From: Sisyra terminalis
Lineage: Eukaryota > Arthropoda > Insecta > Neuroptera > Sisyridae
NCBI GenBank assembly: GCA_958496175.1
Contig: OY292276.1
Location: forward strand, 53,023,080-53,087,079
Direction: 5' to 3'
Length of the DNA: 64,000 bases
In this document: piece after piece, positions 62,275-64,000 of the stretch
Position numbering within the stretch: the stretch's first letter is position 1
Layout: the number at the start of each line of letters is the position of its first letter
Made by a program: the position numbers and the translations under genes
The notes under the pieces: generated by a model
Seen by the model: only the letters and a program-made list of their open reading frames with translations
What the model was told of the DNA's origin: nothing
Database searches by the model: none

Positions 62275-63205
62275 GGTTTACACCTAGGCCCATGAGGCCC
62301 GGGCTTAGGGCGGCAAAATTTTGAAGGCGAAGAATGTGCGGACAATTCAAATTCAAAAATTGAGTTAGTTTCGCTATGAATATACGTAACATCTTCAGTA
62401 AAGTATAATAAATATTTTTTATAGAATTTACGTTCCAAATTACCATATCATATTTTCCAATTGTTAAATCACTGGCAATTAGAGAATTGCTATTCCGGGG
62501 ATATTCAGAACAAATTGGTGATTTTCATAATTATGAAAAGTACCATTATGGTACTTTTAAAGAATCGTAGAACTTTTTCTAAATTCGATCCTTTTTTGCC
62601 AAAACATTCAAAGTCCTACTTAAATCCTGGTAGTCGAAATACGTTGTACGTATTTAAAATCATCTAGTATGCTTGTGATTTGGAAGAGATCGTCGTAAAT
62701 GAATCTATTCTCTTACATTATCTCCTTAAAGATTTAATACTGAAGATATCCGAAAATATATGGAATATATTGCACCACGGAATTTTCGAGGTGTGAACCC
62801 TAATGTTTACATTGTTCTGTGCATTTTTTAAATCCCAGCACCAAATTGTTCAGGTTCAGGGAGAAAGACCTTTTTCCACCCGGGAAAGAGTGAAAAGTTA
62901 CTAACGTGCAAATATGAGCCAAGATTTAATGCCCTGGTAATATTATCTATTATCTATTGAACCTCAATTAGTGCAAGAAATCGATTACGATGATATACCT
63001 AATCGACGTTTTCATGTGAACCAAGGCTAGAAAGAAGAAGTTTAGGTACCTACCTACCTATATCCTACCTATAAGTGATAGTAGGAAAAAAGCTGTGTTA
63101 TATTAATCTTTGAAAATAAGATGATTCATCTTGATAACTACCTTGTTATGGAGCAACAAGGGCGGCATATTGAATGGGGCGGCATCGAACCTAAATCCGC
63201 CACTG
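62275..63205 (+). mobile_element. Internally deleted hAT transposon relic B
   Basis: Same family as relic A but on the plus strand. It starts near TTTACACCTAGGCCC and ends CTAAATCCGCCACTG. Near 62465-62620 the broken frame reads like the transposase region IVKSLAIRELLFRGYSEQ. Near 62868-62995 it reads like the C-terminal dimerisation domain (ERPFSTRERVKSY, RANMSQDL, LSIEPQLVQEIDYDDI) with stops and frameshifts. The intervening transposase core is lost, as in relic A. No functional product is possible. Confidence 0.78.
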
Positions 63206-64000
63206 GTCAGGAGTCTGTAATAATGTTAATAATATAGGTAGGTAACTTGAATTTTCATAATATTAATCTTTTTGAACTTTGAATGGTCCTCAGAGCACGT
63301 GCCTTACTTGCCTCTTCAAATAAACCACTGGATTATCGAACTATAGTTGTAGATATCTAGTAGGTACCGTAGGTACCTACCCCTAGTACCGAATCGGTAT
63401 TATCTGTAGGTAATACCGGTAATTCCTATTCGATTTGTATGACCCATATTTTCTAATTGTTTTCAAGTGAATCGTTCAAAGTGTTTTTAAATTTTCTAGT
63501 TTTCTTTATATTTTTTTAATTTGCATTGGTTGTTATTTGTTTTGAATTTAAATTACGGGGCTCCATTTTGTAACTAAGGAAAAGGGTTAAATTACCTACC
63601 GGTTGCTAACATTATTGTTTGTAAACACAAAATTCAAAACAATGCATGGAATAAATTATTCGTCTACGATCGGAAATACTCGTGCAATGGAAAGAAGTGT
63701 CAAATAACCAAAGTATATTTAAACGAAGTAATACTTGCAAATTAATGAAATACAAAGTATATTATTGATAAGGAAATTATTGTTGGAATATTTATACCAT
63801 TTATACTAAAAAATAATTATTTTCCACTCAATATTTTAAGTTAAAAAGGGCACGAAAACTGTGGTTATTTTATTAAGCGCTTAAGGTTAACATATTGAAT
63901 AATTTCAAAGATGAATACAAGTTTATTTTACGAAGTATTGTTATATTTAAATTCATTTTATTTCGGGATGTTTGCCCTTGGTGAAATGGGGATGGTAATA
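63206..64000. other. Terminal intergenic sequence with TACC/GGTA-rich palindromes
   Basis: GTAGGTACC-type motifs recur near 63045-63085 and 63358-63425, including the perfect stem CGGTATTA (63395-63402) with TAATACCG (63411-63418) over an 8-base loop. No coding region is recognised to the end of the window. Confidence 0.45.

Overview
This window is nuclear DNA from an insect. It is AT-rich, its genes have small GT-AG introns (many of 51-65 bases), and it carries a p53 gene, an insect ACP neuropeptide gene, tRNA-derived SINEs and relics of DNA transposons. The order cannot be fixed from sequence alone. A beetle or other holometabolan is a fair guess, because ACP is present in beetles and absent from Drosophila and aphids, but this is inference.

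Bases 1-30963 are one uninterrupted satellite array of about 91 monomers of 340 bp, all in one orientation. Monomer variants recur in fixed order, giving overlapping higher-order repeats of 4, 5, 6, 7, 9 and 14 monomers. Each monomer carries conserved palindromes and hairpins. The array ends abruptly at about 30963 but continues leftward out of the window. A single badly decayed monomer sits 2.7 kb beyond the edge.

Bases 31000-64000 hold seven protein genes, which I rebuilt exon by exon with consistent splice phases: HHEX homeobox (+, 198 aa), an M14 metallocarboxypeptidase of the CPE/CPM/CPD group (-, 469 aa), MORN4/retinophilin (+, 155 aa), a MULE-transposase-derived SWIM zinc-finger protein (-, 936 aa), MMS19 (+, 969 aa), p53 (+, 363 aa) and ACP, the adipokinetic hormone/corazonin-related peptide (+, 81 aa). 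The SWIM gene and MMS19 are head to head, with about 490 bp between their start codons.

Intergenic and intronic DNA carries two copies of a tRNA-Leu-like SINE, a three-copy 138-151 bp minisatellite, a 709-bp element with terminal inverted repeats, two MITE-like elements inside introns of the SWIM gene, and two internally deleted hAT relics in opposite orientation that flank the p53-ACP pair. The genes are unrelated in pathway (development, peptide processing, photoreceptor scaffold, Fe-S cluster delivery, genome surveillance, neuroendocrine signalling). Nothing suggests an operon or a cluster of linked function.

The most notable items are the layered organisation and built-in symmetry of the satellite, an ACP hormone with an unusual sequence (QVTFTRDWTM-amide), and the intron-bearing transposase-derived gene paired with MMS19.
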